Notes: generated by a model from the sequence alone, not told the origin. Positions 1-10,394 are shown, counted from the stretch's first letter. The stretch: DNA of 58,931 nt from Guptibacillus spartinae (GCF_028610625.1 NZ_JAQQWU010000019.1:1-58931); one strand, 5' to 3'. Made by a program: numbers and translations.

Positions 1-86
1 TCCCATGCCGAACACGGAAGTTAAGCTCTTCAGCGCCGATGGTAGTTGGGGGATCTCCCCCTGCAAGAGTAGGACGTCGCTGGGCA
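1..86 (+). rRNA. rrf: 5S ribosomal RNA, 3' part
   Basis: The window opens inside a 5S rRNA gene, and roughly its first 30 bases lie outside. The conserved block CCGAACACGGAAGTTAAGC is at 8-26, followed by the typical GGTAGT and GAGAGTAGGACGTCGC-like helix sequences. The mature 3' end is estimated near 86 by comparison with Bacillus 5S. It is the last gene of an rRNA operon whose 16S and 23S lie to the left, and a U-tailed hairpin follows at once. Identity is certain; the exact end is approximate. Confidence 0.95.
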
Positions 87-97
87 ACTGATGAAAG

Positions 98-127
98 GCG
101 AGAGACCAAATGGTTTCTCGCTTTTTT
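98..127 (+). terminator. Rho-independent terminator of the rRNA operon
   Basis: A 10-bp stem (98-107 with 112-121, one G-U pair) with a 4-nt AAAT loop is followed by six T. It lies 11 nt after the estimated 5S end, the expected place for the end of an rrn transcript. Confidence 0.9.
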
Positions 128-537
128 GTATGGTTTTTACTAACTGAAAGCCCTCATCTATCATGATCGCTGAATTAGACATGAAAAGCGCGGAATAAAT
201 CCATCTTTCGCGGAAATATCTCAAATATCGCGAAAAAAACGATCCTTTCTCTTTAATCCTCTCTCTATCTATTCCTACTATGAAATTAACGTAAGTCTCT
301 ACTTCTTTCAAAGAAAGGTTAGCAATTTGTTGAAAAGGGTACAACCTCTAAGCGTGCTCCTAATAAACTGGTTGGAGAGAGCTACCACTAACTTCTTATA
401 GCCCTCCTCTATGTTTCTTCTCCTAATTTAAATCGTGAAAACTATAAAATGACCGTCTTGAATTTCGCATAAATGGAAAAGCTTAAAAGAGATGATGCCT
501 CACAGGTCTGTTGCTTTGCATTCCAACTTAAACGCGT
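128..537. other. Non-coding gap between 5S and ctsR with a small inverted repeat
   Basis: About 410 bases hold no gene I can support. A minus-strand reading frame of 104 codons crosses it (344 to 30), but it runs through the terminator and into 5S rRNA and has no ribosome binding site, so I do not call it. TTTCGCG at 206-212 is repeated inverted as CGCGAAA at 229-235, with an AT-rich 16-nt centre; a partial GCGCGG copy lies nearby at 188-193. The stretch may be decayed sequence or a remnant of a dispersed repeat. Confidence 0.5.
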
Positions 538-543
538 TATAAT
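515..543 (+). promoter_or_regulatory. Sigma-A promoter of the ctsR operon
   Basis: A perfect -10 TATAAT at 538-543 has a weaker -35 (TTTGCA, 515-520) 17 nt upstream. Transcription would start near 550, inside the CtsR operator, so bound repressor would block polymerase. The -10 is clear; the -35 assignment is less sure. Confidence 0.65.
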
Positions 544-545
544 AT

Positions 546-568
546 AGTCAACGTCAAATATAGTCAAA
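546..568 (+). promoter_or_regulatory. CtsR operator (heptad repeats)
   Basis: Two heptads, CGTCAAA at 552-558 and AGTCAAA at 562-568, are separated by 3 nt (TAT). This fits the known CtsR box (RGTCAAA-NAN-RGTCAAA) with one mismatch. A third, degenerate heptad AGTCAAC at 546-552 adjoins upstream. The site overlaps the predicted transcription start, as expected for autorepression of the ctsR-mcsA-mcsB-clpC operon during normal growth. Confidence 0.85.
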
Positions 569-599
569 GTCAGTATGGGGACGGAGAGGAGTGAACTCT

Positions 600-1061
600 G
601 TGAGGAATGTTTCCGATATCATTGAAGCATATTTAAAGAAAATTTTAATGGTTGATGGAAGGGATGCTGTTGAGATAAAACGAAGTGAAATAGCAGACAA
701 ATTTCAATGCGTTCCCTCGCAAATTAATTATGTCATTAATACTCGCTTTACGATTGAAAAAGGATATATTGTGGAAAGTAAAAGAGGTGGAGGCGGATAT
801 ATAAGAATTGTTAAAGTGAAGCCTGAAACTCACGCTGATTTAATTGATGAAATGCTCCAGATCGTCAAAAATCAAGTTCCACAAGTAGTGTCAGAAAATA
901 TTATCCTTCGTTTGCTCGAAGAAGAGGTTATTTCAGAACGAGAAGCGAAGTTAATGTTAAGCGTTTTAGATCGTACAGTGATTACAATAGAGTTACCATT
1001 AAGAGATCATCTGCGTGCAAATATGTTACGCGCAATGCTTACTGCTTTAAAGTATAAATAA
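600..1061 (+). CDS. ctsR: Transcriptional repressor CtsR of class III stress genes
   Basis: CtsR is a homodimeric winged-helix repressor of clp heat-shock genes. It is inactivated by heat and by the McsA/McsB pathway. The 153-residue product has the usual length, with the N-terminal DNA-binding part (EIKRSEIADKFQCVPSQI) and the basic, glycine-rich wing SKRGGGGYIR, and ends in the four-helix dimer domain containing ISEREAKLML. I choose the GTG at 600 because GGAGAGGA (583-590) is 9 nt upstream and the protein then starts level with B. subtilis CtsR. A GTG at 591 abuts the ribosome binding site. It is first in the operon, behind its own operator. Confidence 0.97.
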   Translation: MRNVSDIIEAYLKKILMVDGRDAVEIKRSEIADKFQCVPSQINYVINTRFTIEKGYIVESKRGGGGYIRIVKVKPETHADLIDEMLQIVKNQVPQVVSENIILRLLEEEVISEREAKLMLSVLDRTVITIELPLRDHLRANMLRAMLTALKYK

Positions 1062-1099
1062 TTATCACTATGATAAGGGTAGATAAGGAGGGTTGCCCT

Positions 1100-1636
1100 A
1101 TGACTTGTCAGGAATGTGGTGAGCGCCCTGCTACGCTTCATTTCACTAAAATAATTAATGGCGAAAAAACAGAAACGCATATTTGTGAAAAGTGTGCAAA
1201 AGAAAAAGGTGAGGTTGAGCCAGGCACTAACCATTTTTCTATCCATAACTTATTATCGGGATTACTAAATTTAGAAAACCCAATTGGAGAAAGTCCAGCA
1301 CAGTCTTATTACAAGCCGGAGATTAGTCACTGTCCTAAATGTGGGTTAACTTATCAGCAATTCACGAAAGTTGGGCGATTTGGTTGTTCCGAGTGTTATA
1401 AAACTTTTTCCGATAAACTCGATCCTATACTTAAAAAAGTTCATGGTGGCAATACGGTTCACTCTGGTAAAATACCTAAAAGGGCTGGAGCAGCTATAGA
1501 AATAGAGCGCAAAGTTCAAAATTTAAGAAGCAAGATGAAAGAATATATTGAACATGAAGAATTCGAAAAAGCTGCAGAAACAAGAGATTTGATTCGTACC
1601 CTTGAAGACAAAAGTTCATCGGAGGGGGGAGAATAA
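1100..1636 (+). CDS. mcsA: McsA, zinc-finger activator of the McsB arginine kinase
   Basis: McsA stimulates the protein arginine kinase McsB and helps deliver CtsR and damaged proteins to ClpC-ClpP. The 178-residue protein has paired cysteines typical of zinc binding: C3/C6 with C29/C32, then C78/C81 with C96/C99. A UVR-type helical hairpin (about 137-172, with [13 protein letters not shown]) ends the protein. The same motif recurs in ClpC encoded two genes on. The start is the ATG at 1100, 7 nt after AAGGAGGG; an in-frame ATG at 1070 lacks a ribosome binding site. Its TAA overlaps the mcsB ATG by one base, which implies coupled translation. Confidence 0.96.
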   Translation: MTCQECGERPATLHFTKIINGEKTETHICEKCAKEKGEVEPGTNHFSIHNLLSGLLNLENPIGESPAQSYYKPEISHCPKCGLTYQQFTKVGRFGCSECYKTFSDKLDPILKKVHGGNTVHSGKIPKRAGAAIEIERKVQNLRSKMKEYIEHEEFEKAAETRDLIRTLEDKSSSEGGE

Positions 1637-2733
1637 TGTCACTTCAGCATTTTATCAGCGAGGCTGTAAGTCCCTGGATGAAGAACGACGGTCCTGACTC
1701 AGATATTGTGATGAGTAGCCGTGTAAGGTTTGCTCGTAATTTAAAGAATTACGTGTTCCCAATCCTTTCTAATCGTGAGCATAACTTAGAAGTGATTGAA
1801 GAAGTAAGAAATCAATTTACTGACGTGCCTGACGATCAGGTAGGGCAACTGGAGTTAATTGAAATGGATGATTTAAAGCCCATTGAGAAAAGAGTCCTCG
1901 TAGAAAAGCATCTCATTAGTCCTAACCTTATTGAACAGTCCAAAAATGGTGCTGTACTATTAAGTGAGAACGAAACGGTAAGTATTATGATTAATGAAGA
2001 AGATCATTTTCGTATTCAGTGTCTAGTAGCCGGATTTGAACTTAAAAAAGCATTGTCGCTAGCAAATTCTCTCGATAATTGGATTGAAGAAAAAGTTGAC
2101 TATGCTTTCGATGAGAGAAAAGGTTACTTAACTAGTTGCCCGACAAATGTAGGAACTGGAATGCGGGCATCCGTAATGTTACATCTTCCTGCACTTGTTT
2201 TAACACAGCAACTAAATCATATTATTCCAGCTATTAATCAGCTAGGGCTCGTTGTAAGAGGAAGCTATGGTGAGGGAAGCGAAGCCTTAGGTAATATCTT
2301 TCAAATATCAAATCAAATTACACTTGGTAAGACCGAAGATGACATTGTTGAAGATTTACAAGGTGTCGTCAGGCAAGTTATTGAAAAGGAACGAGCCGCT
2401 AGACGTGCCCTGCTTGATAACTCAAGAATTGAATTAGAAGATCGTATTTATCGAGCACTTGGTGTCCTGCAAAATAGTAGAATCATACAATCAAAAGAGG
2501 CGGCTAAGTGTTTATCAGACGTAAGACTTGGGATTGATTTAGGTCTTGTAAAAGGATTATCTAAATCGATCTTGAATGAATTGTTGATTCTTACGCAACC
2601 AGGGTTCTTACAACAATATGCCGGGGCGAGTCTTACCCCTACAGAACGAGATATTAAACGTGCTACTTTAATTAGAGAACGACTTGAACTTGAAGATCAA
2701 CTAACGAAGAATGTGGAGGGTGATGAACAATGA
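1636..2733 (+). CDS. mcsB: Protein arginine kinase McsB
   Basis: McsB phosphorylates arginine residues on proteins, marking them for degradation by ClpC-ClpP and releasing CtsR from DNA. The 365-residue sequence has the phosphagen-kinase fold: [10 protein letters not shown] near residue 27, the active-site cysteine C168 in [12 protein letters not shown], and [12 protein letters not shown] in the nucleotide-binding lobe. The RDIKRA segment near the C-terminus matches the RDxxRA site that binds phosphoarginine allosterically in this family. Its start overlaps mcsA by one base and its stop overlaps clpC by four (ATGA), so the three partners are probably made in fixed ratio. Confidence 0.97.
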   Translation: MSLQHFISEAVSPWMKNDGPDSDIVMSSRVRFARNLKNYVFPILSNREHNLEVIEEVRNQFTDVPDDQVGQLELIEMDDLKPIEKRVLVEKHLISPNLIEQSKNGAVLLSENETVSIMINEEDHFRIQCLVAGFELKKALSLANSLDNWIEEKVDYAFDERKGYLTSCPTNVGTGMRASVMLHLPALVLTQQLNHIIPAINQLGLVVRGSYGEGSEALGNIFQISNQITLGKTEDDIVEDLQGVVRQVIEKERAARRALLDNSRIELEDRIYRALGVLQNSRIIQSKEAAKCLSDVRLGIDLGLVKGLSKSILNELLILTQPGFLQQYAGASLTPTERDIKRATLIRERLELEDQLTKNVEGDEQ

Positions 2734-5171
2734 TGTTTGGACGATTTACAGAACGTGCCCAGAAAGTACTTGCATTAGCACAAGAAGAGGCAATCCGACT
2801 TGGTCACAATAATGTTGGAACTGAGCATATTTTACTTGGCTTGATTCGAGAAGGAGAAGGGATCGCAGCCAAAGCTTTAACAGCTCTTGGACTGGGATCA
2901 GAGAAAATTCAAAAAGAAGTCGAGAAATTGATTGGACGTGGACAGGATTCTGTTCAATCGATTCACTATACACCACGGGCTAAAAAAGTCATTGAGTTAT
3001 CGATGGATGAAGCTCGTAAATTGAGCCACTCTTATGTTGGAACTGAGCATATTTTACTTGGCCTCATTCGCGAAGGAGAAGGTGTTGCAGCTCGTGTTCT
3101 GAACAACCTTGGTGTCAGCTTGAATAAAGCACGTCAACAGGTTCTTCAGCTGCTTGGAAGCAATGAAAGTTCTTCTTCTAGTCATCAGGGTGGGGGTGCC
3201 AGTGCTAATACGCCTACTCTTGACAGCCTTGCAAGAGATCTTACTGTCATTGCAAGAGATAATGGCCTCGACCCTGTCATTGGGCGAAGCAAAGAAATAG
3301 AGCGAGTTATTGAAGTCCTTAGCCGCCGAACAAAGAACAATCCTGTACTTATTGGAGAGCCTGGTGTAGGTAAGACGGCGATTGCCGAGGGTCTTGCTCA
3401 GCAAATCATTAACAATGAGGTACCTGAAACGCTTCGTGATAAGCGTGTTATGACGCTTGATATGGGTACAGTTGTAGCTGGTACAAAATATCGCGGTGAA
3501 TTTGAGGATCGCTTAAAGAAAGTAATGGATGAAATTCGTCAAGCCGGTAACATCATTCTATTCATTGATGAACTTCACACCTTAATTGGTGCTGGTGGTG
3601 CTGAAGGCGCAATTGATGCCTCAAATATCCTAAAGCCTGCCCTTGCGAGAGGAGAACTTCAGTGTATTGGTGCAACAACGCTTGATGAGTACCGCAAATA
3701 TATTGAAAAGGATGCGGCACTTGAGAGACGTTTCCAACCGATCCAGGTAAATGAGCCGACAAGTGATGAGTCTGCGCTTATATTAAAAGGACTACGAGAC
3801 CGTTACGAGGCACATCACCGTGTAACGATTACAGATGACGCCATTGAAGCAGCTGTAAAGCTTTCGGACCGCTACATTTCCGATCGTTTCCTACCGGATA
3901 AAGCGATTGACTTGATTGACGAAGCCGCTTCGAAAGTACGTCTACGTTCGTATACAGCACCACCAAACTTGAAAGAGCTAGATAAGAAGTTGGAAGAAGT
4001 TCGAAAAGAAAAAGATGCAGCTGTCCAAAGTCAGGAATTCGAAAAAGCTGCTTCTCTTCGTGACTCTGAACAACGTTTGCGTGAACAGCTGGAGCAAACG
4101 AAGAAAGAATGGAAAGAAAAGCAAGGAAAAGAAAATCAGGAAGTAACTCCAGAAGATATTGCCATTGTTGTAGCGAATTGGACCGGTATTCCTGTATCGA
4201 AACTAGAAGAACAAGAGACAGAGCGTCTATTGAAGATGGAAGAAATTCTTCATAATCGCCTTATTGGTCAAGAAGAGGCTGTTAAATCGATTTCTAAAGC
4301 TGTGAGACGTGCTCGTGCAGGTCTTAAAGATCCGAAACGCCCAATTGGTTCATTCATTTTCCTTGGACCAACAGGTGTAGGGAAGACAGAGCTCGCTCGT
4401 GCTGTTGCTGAAACGCTGTTCGGTGAAGAAGATTCTGTTATTCGAATTGACATGTCTGAGTACATGGAAAAACACTCAACGTCCCGTCTTGTAGGTTCAC
4501 CTCCAGGGTATGTTGGTTATGAAGAGGGTGGTCAGCTAACTGAGAAGGTTAGACGTAAACCATACTCTGTCATTTTGTTAGATGAAATAGAAAAGGCGCA
4601 TCCGGATGTATTCAATATCTTACTTCAAGTGCTAGAGGATGGACGACTAACTGATTCGAAAGGCCGCGTAGTTGATTTCCGTAATACGGTAGTCATTATG
4701 ACGTCAAACGTTGGAGCTAGCACACTAAAGCGTAATAAATATGTTGGGTTTTCCACTGAATCTGAAGGTCAAGAATACAAAGATATGAAAGATAAAGTGA
4801 TGGATGATCTCAAGAAAACGTTCCGTCCAGAGTTCCTGAACCGAATTGATGAGACAATCGTCTTCCATTCACTTGAAAAGAAACATTTGAAAGAAATTAT
4901 TGTATTAATGGCCAACCAACTTAAGACTCGTCTCTCTGATCACGGGATTGATTTTGAGTTAACCGATTCAGCTTTAGATAAAATTTCAGAAGAAGGATAT
5001 GATCCTGATTACGGTGCACGCCCACTAAGAAGAGCGTTGCAACGTCATATTGAAGATCGTCTTTCTGAAGAATTATTAAAAGGAAATATTGAAAAAGGTC
5101 AACGAGTGAAGATCGATTACAAAAAAAATGAGTTTGTTGTTGAAACTCTTTCTGAAGCAACTTCATCCTAA
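2730..5171 (+). CDS. clpC: AAA+ unfoldase ClpC
   Basis: ClpC is the hexameric ATPase that unfolds phosphoarginine-tagged and adaptor-bound substrates and feeds them to the ClpP peptidase. The 813-residue protein has two Clp N-domain repeats (1-145), a first AAA module with Walker A GEPGVGKT near 208-215 and [15 protein letters not shown], a UVR-containing coiled-coil middle domain (about 410-450), and a second AAA module with GPTGVGKT near 546-553 and [12 protein letters not shown]. It ends in a D2-small domain. The start ATG overlaps the mcsB stop. A second in-frame ATG follows at once. clpP is not in this window. A strong terminator follows the gene. Confidence 0.99.
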   Translation: MMFGRFTERAQKVLALAQEEAIRLGHNNVGTEHILLGLIREGEGIAAKALTALGLGSEKIQKEVEKLIGRGQDSVQSIHYTPRAKKVIELSMDEARKLSHSYVGTEHILLGLIREGEGVAARVLNNLGVSLNKARQQVLQLLGSNESSSSSHQGGGASANTPTLDSLARDLTVIARDNGLDPVIGRSKEIERVIEVLSRRTKNNPVLIGEPGVGKTAIAEGLAQQIINNEVPETLRDKRVMTLDMGTVVAGTKYRGEFEDRLKKVMDEIRQAGNIILFIDELHTLIGAGGAEGAIDASNILKPALARGELQCIGATTLDEYRKYIEKDAALERRFQPIQVNEPTSDESALILKGLRDRYEAHHRVTITDDAIEAAVKLSDRYISDRFLPDKAIDLIDEAASKVRLRSYTAPPNLKELDKKLEEVRKEKDAAVQSQEFEKAASLRDSEQRLREQLEQTKKEWKEKQGKENQEVTPEDIAIVVANWTGIPVSKLEEQETERLLKMEEILHNRLIGQEEAVKSISKAVRRARAGLKDPKRPIGSFIFLGPTGVGKTELARAVAETLFGEEDSVIRIDMSEYMEKHSTSRLVGSPPGYVGYEEGGQLTEKVRRKPYSVILLDEIEKAHPDVFNILLQVLEDGRLTDSKGRVVDFRNTVVIMTSNVGASTLKRNKYVGFSTESEGQEYKDMKDKVMDDLKKTFRPEFLNRIDETIVFHSLEKKHLKEIIVLMANQLKTRLSDHGIDFELTDSALDKISEEGYDPDYGARPLRRALQRHIEDRLSEELLKGNIEKGQRVKIDYKKNEFVVETLSEATSS

Positions 5172-5178
5172 GAAATAC

Positions 5179-5207
5179 AACCGGAAGTGTTATCTTCCGG
5201 TTTTTTT
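5179..5207 (+). terminator. Terminator of the ctsR-clpC operon
   Basis: A perfect 9-bp stem (AACCGGAAG, 5179-5187, with 5194-5202) and a 6-nt loop run into seven T. It starts eight bases after the clpC stop codon and should end most ctsR operon transcripts, so radA-disA likely depends partly on its own promoter. Confidence 0.92.
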
Positions 5208-5331
5208 CTATTTGAGGAGTGGATTATTCCACTTAAGGGAAAGGTACTGGGATAAGAATCATACAATAGCTGCTTTTAAGGTGTTTATAGGAATAAATGC
5301 TCTACAAATAAAGATTGGGCCACCAAATTTA

Positions 5332-5358
5332 TGAAACTTTTGAAAAGGGCCAATCGTT
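5332..5358 (+). promoter_or_regulatory. Possible ECF-sigma (sigma-M type) promoter for radA-disA
   Basis: TGAAACTTT at 5332-5340 followed by CGTT at 5355-5358, with 17 nt between GAAAC and CGTT, resembles the GAAAC / CGTC elements used by extracytoplasmic-function sigma factors. In B. subtilis the corresponding radA-disA genes are part of the sigma-M regulon, which supports the reading. The -10 has T instead of C at its last base, so this is a candidate only. Confidence 0.4.
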
Positions 5359-5438
5359 ATGAGTTCATAGGAACTTATAAGTTGTGATAAAATAAATATA
5401 GTCAATTGTTCGGTTAATCGTGAAAGTGAGGATGTTAG

Positions 5439-6812
5439 ATGGCGAAGAAAAAAACGAAATTCATGTGTCAGGATTGCGGCTATGAATCTCCAAAATGGAT
5501 GGGGAAATGCCCAGGGTGTCATCAGTGGAATACAATGGTGGAAGAAATGGTACCTGGGGACAATGATCGTAGACGTTTTGTAACATCAAGTCATGAAACA
5601 ACAAGTAAGCCCACGTCTATTCGAAGCATACAAAAAGAAATGGAACCTCGAATATTTACACACATCACAGAGCTTGATCGCGTTCTAGGTGGTGGGGTCG
5701 TTCCGGGATCACTCGTTCTAGTAGGCGGCGATCCGGGAATTGGGAAATCAACGCTTTTATTACAAACTTCATCAAAGCTTGCGGATCAGGATCATCCGGT
5801 GCTATACATCTCTGGTGAGGAATCGGTCAAGCAAACGAAGCTTCGTGCAGATCGATTAGGTGTTGATGCAGAAAAATTATATGTATTAGCGGAGACAGAT
5901 CTTGAGTATATTAGTAATGCGATAGAAGAAATAAACCCCCAACTTGTGATTATTGACTCCATCCAAACCATTTTCAGATCAGAAGTTACGTCCGCGCCAG
6001 GTAGCGTTTCTCAAGTGCGGGAGTGTACATCCCAACTTATGCGCATTGCCAAAACAAAGGGGATTGCTGTTTTTATCGTTGGGCATGTGACAAAGGAAGG
6101 ATCGATTGCGGGTCCGAGACTTTTAGAACATATGGTCGATGCCGTTCTTTATTTTGAAGGAGAGCGTCACCACACATTCCGTATTTTACGCGGTGTTAAA
6201 AATCGTTTTGGATCGACAAATGAGATCGGCGTTTTTGAGATGAAAGAAGAAGGACTTGAAGAAGTACTTAATCCTTCCGAGATTTTTCTAGAAGAACGTT
6301 CTTCTGGCTCTGCAGGATCGACGGTGGTTGCATCTATGGAGGGAACGCGTACGGTACTAGTCGAAATACAGGCGCTCATCTCACCAACAAGCTTTGGGAA
6401 TCCGCGTAGAACAGCTACTGGTATTGATCACAATCGCGTATCGTTATTAATGGCGGTGCTTGAGAAAAGAGTTGGTCTTCTACTCCAAAATCAAGATGCC
6501 TATTTAAATGTGGCTGGTGGAGTAAGACTTGACGAGCCTGCAATTGATCTTGCTATCGCTGTGTCGATTGCCTCAAGTTTTAGAGACAAACCGACCCGTC
6601 CATCTGACATTGTAGTGGGGGAAATTGGGTTAACAGGAGAAATTAGACGTGTATCTCGTATTGAACAACGAGTAATTGAAGCAGCTAAACTTGGTTTTGA
6701 ACGGGCGATCATACCAAAGAAAAATATAGGTGGCTGGACTTTTCCAGAAGGTATTCAGGTAATTGGTGTGCAAACAGTAGACGAAGCACTAAAAGAAGCG
6801 CTAGGGGGATAG
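5439..6812 (+). CDS. radA: RadA (Sms) DNA repair and recombination ATPase/helicase
   Basis: RadA is a RecA-like, DnaB-shaped motor that moves DNA branches during recombinational repair. The 457-residue protein has the N-terminal C4 zinc finger (C10, C13, C24, C27), Walker [11 protein letters not shown] at 96-105, the diagnostic KNRFG motif at 254-258, and a C-terminal Lon-protease-like domain with [10 protein letters not shown] and [10 protein letters not shown]-like segments. It starts at ATG 5439 behind GTGAGGA. Only three bases separate it from disA; the B. subtilis proteins act together, RadA restraining c-di-AMP synthesis by DisA. Confidence 0.98.
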   Translation: MAKKKTKFMCQDCGYESPKWMGKCPGCHQWNTMVEEMVPGDNDRRRFVTSSHETTSKPTSIRSIQKEMEPRIFTHITELDRVLGGGVVPGSLVLVGGDPGIGKSTLLLQTSSKLADQDHPVLYISGEESVKQTKLRADRLGVDAEKLYVLAETDLEYISNAIEEINPQLVIIDSIQTIFRSEVTSAPGSVSQVRECTSQLMRIAKTKGIAVFIVGHVTKEGSIAGPRLLEHMVDAVLYFEGERHHTFRILRGVKNRFGSTNEIGVFEMKEEGLEEVLNPSEIFLEERSSGSAGSTVVASMEGTRTVLVEIQALISPTSFGNPRRTATGIDHNRVSLLMAVLEKRVGLLLQNQDAYLNVAGGVRLDEPAIDLAIAVSIASSFRDKPTRPSDIVVGEIGLTGEIRRVSRIEQRVIEAAKLGFERAIIPKKNIGGWTFPEGIQVIGVQTVDEALKEALGG

Positions 6813-6815
6813 AAG

Positions 6816-7877
6816 ATGGAGATTGATAAGCAGCAGGAAGTTATAAACGACATATTGAAAATTGTTGCTCCGGGCACGCAGTTAAGGCATGGAATCGATA
6901 ATATTCTTCGCGCAAATACCGGTGGTCTCATTGTCGTTGGATACGATGGGAAATTACAGGAAATTGTTGATGGAGGCTTCTCAATTGAATGCCGTTTCAC
7001 CCCTGCGTATTTGTATGAACTTGCAAAAATGGACGGAGCGATTATCTTAAATAAAGAAGCCTCGAAAATATTATATGCGAATACGCAATTAATTCCAGAG
7101 ACGTCCATTTCCTCCACCGAGACTGGCATTCGCCACCGTACAGCAGAACGAGTTGCCAAGCAAACAGGTAATCTAGTGATTTCGATATCACAGCGACGCA
7201 ATGTCATCACCTTATATCAAGGAAATATTCGATATTCATTAAAGGAGATTGGGGTTATCCTGACCAAAGCCAATCAAGCGATGCAGACGTTAGAGAAATA
7301 CAAATCAGTTCTTGATCAGGGGATTACTGATCTTGGTGCTCTCGAGTTTGAAGAGCTTGTGACTCTCCAAGAGGTAGCACAGGTCATTCATCGCATTGAG
7401 ATGGTTTTACGAATTAAGAAAGAAATCCTTAATTATATTAATGAATTGGGGACTGAGGGACGATTAATTAGCATGCAGATGGAAGAGCTCGTATCTAATC
7501 TTGAATCAGAGGCAAAGTGGCTGATTGGAGACTATGTGAAGGATGTTGATGAATCTCCTGCAGATGTGATGAAGCGTCTAAAGAAGCTTTCAAGTGATGA
7601 TTTACTAGAAGATAACGCGATTATGAAAATTCTTGGTTATCAGGATCAGAATGAAAATGTGACCCCGAGAGGATACCGCATTTTGCATAAAATTCCAAGG
7701 TTGCCCTCTAATATTATTGAGAACCTGGTCGATAGTTTTGCTAATCTAAATGCAATTTCCAAAGCTTCTATCGAGGAACTCGATCATGTTGATGGGATTG
7801 GCGCCATTCGTGCTAAGAAAATAAAAGATGGTCTGAAGCGAATTCAAGAGCAACTTTTTGTTGACCGTCACATATAG
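6816..7877 (+). CDS. disA: DNA-integrity scanning diadenylate cyclase DisA
   Basis: DisA makes the second messenger c-di-AMP from two ATP and slows synthesis when it meets branched DNA, delaying sporulation after damage. The 353-residue protein has the N-terminal DAC domain with both catalytic motifs, D73-G74-A75 and R106-H107-R108 followed by TAE, a helical linker (about 145-290), and C-terminal helix-hairpin-helix DNA-binding motifs ([20 protein letters not shown], 20 residues, near 325). All key residues are present, so it should be active. It follows radA by three bases and is probably cotranscribed. No clear terminator follows. Confidence 0.98.
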   Translation: MEIDKQQEVINDILKIVAPGTQLRHGIDNILRANTGGLIVVGYDGKLQEIVDGGFSIECRFTPAYLYELAKMDGAIILNKEASKILYANTQLIPETSISSTETGIRHRTAERVAKQTGNLVISISQRRNVITLYQGNIRYSLKEIGVILTKANQAMQTLEKYKSVLDQGITDLGALEFEELVTLQEVAQVIHRIEMVLRIKKEILNYINELGTEGRLISMQMEELVSNLESEAKWLIGDYVKDVDESPADVMKRLKKLSSDDLLEDNAIMKILGYQDQNENVTPRGYRILHKIPRLPSNIIENLVDSFANLNAISKASIEELDHVDGIGAIRAKKIKDGLKRIQEQLFVDRHI

Positions 7878-8037
7878 GACTATGAAATAGACATTCCATA
7901 GGGGGTGTGCTAATCTATAATTAATTTATAGTCATACAAACTAACCTATAATCATACTATAAAATTCGGAAACTTCAAGGATTGACGTTTCAATTCTGAG
8001 AATTTGTTTATAATGTTAAAAGGAGGTGAAAACGTCA

Positions 8038-9135
8038 ATGATAAAGTGGATTGTACAGTTATTTTTTATCATTTTAGGCGGAGCACTGGGATTAGTATAT
8101 TTACCAGATTTAATACAATTACTCAATATAGGGGATCTTCCAACAGTCTTTAGCAACTCTTATGCAGGTGCTGTCATTGGTGCGGTACTATTCTTTCTAG
8201 CAACATTTTGGGTGACAGATTATATAGTGGATTTTATTCGAATTATTGAAGAAAAGGTCGTTAATGCACCGGTTGGGGACGTGCTGTTTGGGTCAATTGG
8301 ACTGATTATCGGACTTATAATTGCATTTTTACTAAACGTACCTCTGGCTGAATTTAATCTTCCTGTTGTTAGCAACATTCTGCCGATTTTTATCACCATT
8401 CTTTTTGGATATTTTGGGTTTCAGGTTGGATTTAAAAAACGAGACGAACTCATCAATCTTTTTTCGAACCCTAAAGGGAAAGATAAGAAAAAAGATGTGG
8501 ATGAAGACGAAATTAACTCTGGATCTTCTAAGTTAAAGATTCTAGATACTAGTGTCATTATTGATGGAAGAATCGCTGATATTTGTCAAACTGGTTTTCT
8601 AGAAGGAACGCTCGTTATTCCGCAATTTGTTCTTGAGGAGCTCCAGCATATAGCTGACTCATCTGACGTTTTGAAACGTAATCGTGGCCGTCGAGGACTC
8701 GATATTCTGAATAAAATACAGAAAGAGCTTGAAATAAACGTTGAAATCTATGAAGGTGATTTTGAAGAAATCCAAGAAGTAGATAGTAAACTTGTGAAGC
8801 TTGCTAAGCTTGTTAATGGCATGGTGGTTACGAACGATTTTAACTTAAACAAAGTTTGCGAACTGCAAAAAGTTCAAGTATTAAATATCAATGATCTAGC
8901 TAATGCAGTTAAACCAGTTGTGCTGCCTGGTGAAGAACTTAATGTTCAAGTTATTAAAGACGGGAAAGAGTACAATCAAGGCGTGGCATATCTAGATGAT
9001 GGTACAATGATCGTTGTAGAAGAAGGTAGAAATTATATAGGTAAGACAATTGATGTACTTGTAACAAGCGTGTTGCAGACATCAGCAGGGCGAATGATAT
9101 TTGCGAAGCCCAAGCTACTAGAGAAAGCACTTTAA
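8038..9135 (+). CDS. yacL: PIN/TRAM-domain membrane protein YacL
   Basis: The 365-residue protein begins with four hydrophobic segments (about residues 3-130), then a basic-acidic linker, a PIN-type nuclease domain starting [16 protein letters not shown] with acidic residues typical of Mg2+ binding, and a C-terminal TRAM domain, a probable RNA-binding fold. The family is widespread in Firmicutes and its substrate is unknown to me. The start is the ATG at 8038, 11-12 nt after AAGGAGG; an in-frame GTG at 8026 overlaps the ribosome binding site itself. A TATAAT at 8009-8014 may be its -10. It heads a unit with ispD and ispF, 25 nt upstream of ispD. Confidence 0.93.
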   Translation: MIKWIVQLFFIILGGALGLVYLPDLIQLLNIGDLPTVFSNSYAGAVIGAVLFFLATFWVTDYIVDFIRIIEEKVVNAPVGDVLFGSIGLIIGLIIAFLLNVPLAEFNLPVVSNILPIFITILFGYFGFQVGFKKRDELINLFSNPKGKDKKKDVDEDEINSGSSKLKILDTSVIIDGRIADICQTGFLEGTLVIPQFVLEELQHIADSSDVLKRNRGRRGLDILNKIQKELEINVEIYEGDFEEIQEVDSKLVKLAKLVNGMVVTNDFNLNKVCELQKVQVLNINDLANAVKPVVLPGEELNVQVIKDGKEYNQGVAYLDDGTMIVVEEGRNYIGKTIDVLVTSVLQTSAGRMIFAKPKLLEKAL

Positions 9136-9160
9136 GCGATAGACGACGGGGGTTCTAGCT

Positions 9161-9853
9161 TTGAAGTATTCGGTAGTCATTCCTGCGGCTGGTCAGGGTA
9201 AACGAATGAACGCAGGGAAAAACAAACAATTCATTATGCTTGAAGGAAAACCGATTATCGTCCATACGATATCGGTTTTTCAAAGTGATCCGCACTGTGA
9301 AGAAATTGTGCTGGCTGTAAATGATCAGGAGCATGATGATTTTAGGTCATTGATAGAAGAGTATAGATTAACGAAGGTAAGTCAAGTCGTAACAGGTGGA
9401 CGTGAGCGGCAACAAAGTGTGTTTGAAGGCCTAAAAGCCTTACATGGAGAAAAGATCGTATTAATTCATGATGGAGCACGTCCATTCTTTTCACATGAAG
9501 TTGCAAACAAAGTGGCGATAGCGGCATCCACTTATGATGGTGCCATCGTAGCTGTTCCGGTAAAAGATACTGTTAAGCAAGTTGATCAATTACAAGTACA
9601 GAAGACGATTGATCGCTCAAGCTTGTGGGCTGTCCAAACGCCGCAAGCTTTTCGTCTGTCGGTGATTAAGGCGGTTCATGAATGGGCGGAAGCGAATGAC
9701 GTTATTGGAACCGATGATGCAAGTCTAGTAGAGATGAATGGACGAGCGGTGCACGTAATTAAAGGTGACTATTGGAACGTGAAATTAACAACGCCTGAAG
9801 ATTTAATCTTTGCAAGAGCGATACTGCGTGAGAAAAAGGAGAGTGGAGTTTAA
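9161..9853 (+). CDS. ispD: 2-C-methyl-D-erythritol 4-phosphate cytidylyltransferase IspD
   Basis: IspD joins CTP and methylerythritol phosphate in the non-mevalonate isoprenoid pathway. The 230-residue protein has the nucleotide-binding N-terminus [28 protein letters not shown] in the middle, and TPQAF with TDDASLVE near the C-terminus, all typical of the family. It starts with TTG at 9161, supported by GGGGGT at 9148-9153 and by the position of the family's conserved N-terminus. It overlaps ispF by one base (TAATG); the two encode nearby steps of the pathway, and in some bacteria are fused. Confidence 0.97.
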   Translation: MKYSVVIPAAGQGKRMNAGKNKQFIMLEGKPIIVHTISVFQSDPHCEEIVLAVNDQEHDDFRSLIEEYRLTKVSQVVTGGRERQQSVFEGLKALHGEKIVLIHDGARPFFSHEVANKVAIAASTYDGAIVAVPVKDTVKQVDQLQVQKTIDRSSLWAVQTPQAFRLSVIKAVHEWAEANDVIGTDDASLVEMNGRAVHVIKGDYWNVKLTTPEDLIFARAILREKKESGV

Positions 9854-10326
9854 TGAGAGTTGGGCATGGGTTTGATGTACATAAATTAGTAGAGGGGCGT
9901 CCATGTATTATTGGAGGAGTGACGATTCCGTTTGAAAAGGGGTTACTTGGTCATTCTGACGCCGACGTACTGCTACATTCTGTTGCAGATGCTTGTCTAG
10001 GAGCGATTGGAGAAGGCGATATTGGGAAGCATTTTCCGGATACGGATGAAGCATTTAAAGATGCTGATTCTAAGGAACTTTTGCGTCATGTGTATGGCAT
10101 TGTTAAGGAAAAAGGATTTGTACTAGGAAATGTCGATGGCACAATTATCGCTCAACTTCCAAAAATGGCGCCTCACATTTCAGCCATGCGTGAAATTATT
10201 GCTGAATTACTTGAGGCAGACATAAGTCAGGTGAATGTGAAGGCAACCACTTCTGAGAAGCTAGGCTTTACGGGCAGAGGAGAAGGAATTGCGGCTGAAG
10301 TTGTTGTATTGCTTCAAAAAGCTTGA
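9853..10326 (+). CDS. ispF: 2-C-methyl-D-erythritol 2,4-cyclodiphosphate synthase IspF
   Basis: IspF cyclises the CDP-methylerythritol phosphate product to MEcPP, releasing CMP. The 157-residue protein has the zinc-binding GFDVHKL motif (D8, H10), [19 protein letters not shown] with the third ligand histidine, and the [15 protein letters not shown] motif close to the end. Length is normal for the trimeric enzyme. The ATG shares a base with the ispD stop. IspE, which acts between IspD and IspF, is not encoded here. Confidence 0.98.
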   Translation: MRVGHGFDVHKLVEGRPCIIGGVTIPFEKGLLGHSDADVLLHSVADACLGAIGEGDIGKHFPDTDEAFKDADSKELLRHVYGIVKEKGFVLGNVDGTIIAQLPKMAPHISAMREIIAELLEADISQVNVKATTSEKLGFTGRGEGIAAEVVVLLQKA

Positions 10327-10353
10327 CCGATAATTTGACTCTAATGGTAGAAT
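10323..10353 (+). promoter_or_regulatory. Possible sigma-A promoter for gltX
   Basis: TTGACC (10323-10328) and TAGAAT (10348-10353) are 19 nt apart, slightly long. The -35 overlaps the end of ispF. This would allow gltX-cysE-cysS to be transcribed apart from yacL-ispD-ispF. Weak evidence. Confidence 0.35.
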
Positions 10354-10394
10354 AATAAGACAGTTGAAGATAATAATTAATGGTGGTGGATCAA

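Noticed and set aside
30-344. Minus-strand frame of 104 codons at the left edge
   Set aside because: It crosses the rrn terminator and runs into 5S rRNA, has no ribosome binding site, and its second half is plainly a translation of structural RNA.
5128-5334. Plus-strand frame overlapping the clpC end and terminator
   Set aside because: It begins inside clpC in another frame and crosses the terminator; no support.
5372-5383. 12-bp palindrome AACTTATAAGTT before radA as an operator
   Set aside because: AT-rich palindromes of this size are frequent by chance, and nothing connects it to a known regulator.
7982-8014. TTGACG and TATAAT upstream of yacL as a sigma-A promoter
   Set aside because: The spacer is 21 nt, too long for normal sigma-A recognition. 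The TATAAT may still be a -10, but I cannot assign a -35, so I did not list a promoter.
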